A DNA stretch of 7,327 nucleotides from Sphingobacteriaceae bacterium (lineage in GTDB: Bacteria > Bacteroidota > Bacteroidia > Sphingobacteriales > Sphingobacteriaceae), in the NCBI GenBank assembly GCA_025450155.1, contig JANWIB010000109.1:1-7327 (forward strand). The letters are read 5' to 3'. The translations under genes were made by a program, and so were the position numbers. The notes beneath the pieces are model-generated. The model saw nothing but the letters and a program-made list of their open reading frames with translations. It searched no databases and was not told the DNA's origin. Of this stretch, positions 5,270 through 7,327 are shown piece after piece. Each line of letters begins with the position of its first letter. Position 1 is the stretch's first letter.

Positions 5270-6475
5270 TTATTGGGGTATGTAATTATAAATAGTACTA
5301 ATTTCAGACATTTCATATCCCCCTGAAATATCTAAAGAAACCCGTTTACCATTTTTCCAGTAACAGGCATTATCATTACTAACTCCACTTACATATAAAT
5401 CATTCCCTATAGGGAAGAAATAGTGAATATGATTTAGACCTGCTCCTTTTTCAACGTACGTTAAATTAGTATAACTATTGGTAGTAAAATTATAGGTAAG
5501 ATAAGCCGGACCAGCCTGCGCATTGGTCTTCCAATTCTGAGGAATATCAATGTAGACTTTTTCAGGCGAAATAAATTTTAAGTTCTCGCCATAATCATAC
5601 CCTGCCGGTAAATCCTGAGGCTTTAAAATCTGATGATTTCCTGCCCCGCTTAAATCCGCGATGATATATATCGTTTTAAAATCATGGCTGAGGTATTCTC
5701 CTTTAAATACCCTCATCGGAATATAAGCTTTATTTTGATGAAAAGCTTTAACGTAGGTATGAAAATCAAAGATAGTATAACCCGCTTTTACCAAATCGTC
5801 TATTACCTGTGTTTTAGCAATACTGATTTCTTGTAATGTGGCAGAACTATTATAATAAGGAATTTTGAAGCTACTGGCAGTGGAAGTGTAGAAAACTCTG
5901 TCAAACATCATATACCCTCCGGCTCCGTTTTTAAAATAGGCATCGCTTCCAGCAAATGGCAATGTTTCAAACTGATAAGAGCCATCTTGTTTAATAGTAT
6001 ATTTAAAAGAAGAAGTAAAACCGGCATCGGTACTTATTCCACCAATAAGTATCAAATTTCCATTTTCTTCAAATACCTCTGCATCTGTTTCCGAATACCC
6101 GGCTCGTATTCTCATGCTATTATTGGTTTCTTCGGCCATCTCTTTCATCTGATTACCGATTTTTACTATTACTCTACCACCCGTTTCATTAACTTTCCAT
6201 CCAAACTCATACAGTTTTCCATTTATTTTTCTGATAGTAGTGGGGTAGTACGAGTTAATATCGCTAGGCGCAGACCAGTCAGTTCGTCCCTGAGATGTCC
6301 ATATTACCGGCAACGAAGGAAAAGGCTCGGCTGATATACTATAAAGCTGACCATAGATATATAACTCTCCGCTCGGATTCGGCTGGGGATTTGGTTTATC
6401 ATCCGGCTTTTTACAGGAAAAGGAGAATAGTAAAAGAAAGGCAGAAGTAGTAATTAATACGTAATTTTTTTTCAT
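5270..6475 (-). CDS. Lipoprotein of unknown function, possibly beta-propeller-like
   Basis: A 401-aa secreted lipoprotein. From the chosen start, MKK is followed by a hydrophobic stretch and the lipobox-like SFSC, so Cys21 would be lipidated. Next come the charged KKPDDK and a Pro/Asn-rich linker (about 22-35). The KKPDD pattern resembles the surface-export signal described for Bacteroidetes lipoproteins, so it may be displayed outside the outer membrane (inference). The rest is rich in Tyr, Gly and Asn with alternating short strands. ELYIYGQLYS..PVIWTSQG near the N-terminus and NDLYVSGVSNDNACYWKNGKRVSL near the C-terminus look like related blades (display strand plus W-x-x-G turn), suggesting a repeat or propeller fold. 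No enzyme motif is seen. An upstream in-frame ATG at 6499 adds eight residues (MGINKFKK); I prefer 6475 because it gives a standard signal peptide preceded by an A-run. It has its own terminator. Confidence 0.8.
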   Translation of the reverse strand: MKKNYVLITTSAFLLLFSFSCKKPDDKPNPQPNPSGELYIYGQLYSISAEPFPSLPVIWTSQGRTDWSAPSDINSYYPTTIRKINGKLYEFGWKVNETGGRVIVKIGNQMKEMAEETNNSMRIRAGYSETDAEVFEENGNLILIGGISTDAGFTSSFKYTIKQDGSYQFETLPFAGSDAYFKNGAGGYMMFDRVFYTSTASSFKIPYYNSSATLQEISIAKTQVIDDLVKAGYTIFDFHTYVKAFHQNKAYIPMRVFKGEYLSHDFKTIYIIADLSGAGNHQILKPQDLPAGYDYGENLKFISPEKVYIDIPQNWKTNAQAGPAYLTYNFTTNSYTNLTYVEKGAGLNHIHYFFPIGNDLYVSGVSNDNACYWKNGKRVSLDISGGYEMSEISTIYNYIPQ

Positions 6476-6527
6476 TTTTTTAAACTTGTTTATGCCCATA
6501 CGATACGTACTTTAGATTGGTTACAAT

Positions 6528-6535
6528 CCAAGGTA
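6528..6535 (-). promoter_or_regulatory. Candidate -7 box of the lipoprotein gene
   Basis: TACCTTGG on the minus strand approximates TAnnTTTG and lies about 50 bp upstream of the ATG at 6475; the -33 box is poor. A small dyad GATTG-GTTA-CAATC (6515-6528) overlaps the expected start point. No terminator separates it from lpxB, so read-through from lpxB is also possible. Confidence 0.35.
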
Positions 6536-6571
6536 AAAATTCATATCTGTTATGCTACTAAATCTCGTTTT

Positions 6572-7327
6572 TTATGGAGATTGCAGGTTATTAACAACTA
6601 ACTGCGCTGTTCGAGCAGAAGCACCAGGTTTGCCCATACGCTCTGCAAGTTCCTTATAATTAGCCAGCACTTTGCTCCGGTAGTTGGCATTATGAAGCAA
6701 TAAGCCTAATTCTTCTGAGATTTTTTCAGGGTTGCAATCTTGTTGAATCAACTCCTTCACCACCTCTTTATCCAAAATTAAATTCACTAATGAGATAAAA
6801 CGAATTTTAATCAAGAAACGGGCTATACCGACGGTTACCGCATTTCCCTTATAGACCACAACTTGGGGCACGTTTAATAAAGCTGTTTCCAAAGTCGCCG
6901 TTCCGGAGGTAACAATAGCAGCTTCAGCATTTTGTAACAAATCATATGTAACATTAAAAACTACAGGAATATTCCGGTTAACAATATAATCCTGATAATA
7001 TTCTACGCTGAAACTGGGCGCACCCGCAATGACAAATTGATAGGCAGGAAAACGGCCGGTAACAGCAATCATTTCAGGAAGAATTTTATTGATTTCTTGT
7101 TTCCGGCTACCGGGCAATAGCGCAACAATAGGCTTGCTATTTAAATTATGGTTAGTTTTAAACTCTTTATCAAATTGATAGGCGGTAATAGCATCCAGCA
7201 AAGGATTTCCCACATAATCTACAGCCATACCCCATGTTTTGTAAAAATCTACTTCAAACGGAAGAATACAAAACATTCTGTCCACTACCTTTTTGATCTT
7301 CAACACCCGTTTCTGATTCCAGGCCCA
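6572..7327 (-). CDS. lpxB: Lipid-A-disaccharide synthase, 5' end cut by the window
   Basis: LpxB (EC 2.4.1.182, glycosyltransferase family 19) is a peripheral inner-membrane enzyme. It joins UDP-2,3-diacylglucosamine and lipid X to make the tetraacyl disaccharide of lipid A. The 251 visible residues begin with WAWNQKRV, the conserved LpxB block normally about 120 residues into the protein, so roughly the first third is missing beyond 7327. Further blocks are MFCILPFEVDFYK, VDYVGNPLLDA, ALLPGSRKQEI, the donor-binding-type VTSGTATLETAL, PQVVVYKGN and the family-typical FISLVNLILDKEVVKELIQ. The frame is open to the window edge; a GTG at 7306 is internal and not the start. The stop at 6572 leaves a normal C-terminus. 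The presence of lpxB confirms a Gram-negative, LPS-making host. Confidence 0.96.
   Translation of the reverse strand, partial: WAWNQKRVLKIKKVVDRMFCILPFEVDFYKTWGMAVDYVGNPLLDAITAYQFDKEFKTNHNLNSKPIVALLPGSRKQEINKILPEMIAVTGRFPAYQFVIAGAPSFSVEYYQDYIVNRNIPVVFNVTYDLLQNAEAAIVTSGTATLETALLNVPQVVVYKGNAVTVGIARFLIKIRFISLVNLILDKEVVKELIQQDCNPEKISEELGLLLHNANYRSKVLANYKELAERMGKPGASARTAQLVVNNLQSP

Noticed and set aside
5987..6334. 115-aa plus-strand frame antisense to the lipoprotein gene
   Set aside because: It lies entirely inside a minus-strand gene with a signal peptide and terminator, and its translation has no recognisable features.

Overview
The window looks like a chromosomal segment from the phylum Bacteroidota, most likely a Sphingobacteriaceae-type organism (Pedobacter/Sphingobacterium-like; this rank is inference). 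The evidence is a Bacteroidetes-type conjugative transposon TraN, a textbook Bacteroidetes promoter in front of a tRNA gene (TTTG, 19 bp, TAnnTTTG), A/T-rich start regions without Shine-Dalgarno sequences, and a tRNA gene with no encoded CCA.

The left third (1-2581, all on +) is the end of an integrative conjugative element (ICE) or a remnant of one. It holds traN, then a DUF3945-like protein, then three very small DNA-binding-type genes: a winged-helix-like protein, a MerR/excisionase-type helix-turn-helix (HTH) protein, and a second winged-helix-like protein that is a clear paralogue of the first. The last four genes are separated by only 2-12 bp and probably form one transcript. No integrase, relaxase or other tra gene is present, so the rest of the element must lie to the left if it exists.

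The ICE side stops in a 118-bp non-coding stretch (2582-2699) that includes a perfect tandem 11-bp repeat. Next comes tRNA-Ala(GGC) on the minus strand, with its 3' end facing the ICE, a strong terminator just downstream and a consensus promoter upstream. This is the layout expected when a mobile element sits next to the 3' end of a tRNA gene.

The right part (about 2817-7327) reads as ordinary chromosome, with every gene on the minus strand: an unrecognised 94-aa protein, alanine dehydrogenase (ald), a cold-shock-domain protein, a lipoprotein of unknown function, and the C-terminal two thirds of LpxB (lipid A disaccharide synthase), which runs off the right edge. All of them except lpxB are followed by a strong or moderate hairpin terminator, so most look monocistronic. 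Promoter-region inverted repeats upstream of ald and of the cold-shock gene are candidate operators.

I see no clear evidence of a new defence or other exotic system. The most unusual parts are the tandem wHTH-HTH-wHTH cassette at the ICE edge and the perfect dyads inside the promoter regions. No stretch longer than 300 bp lacks a gene.
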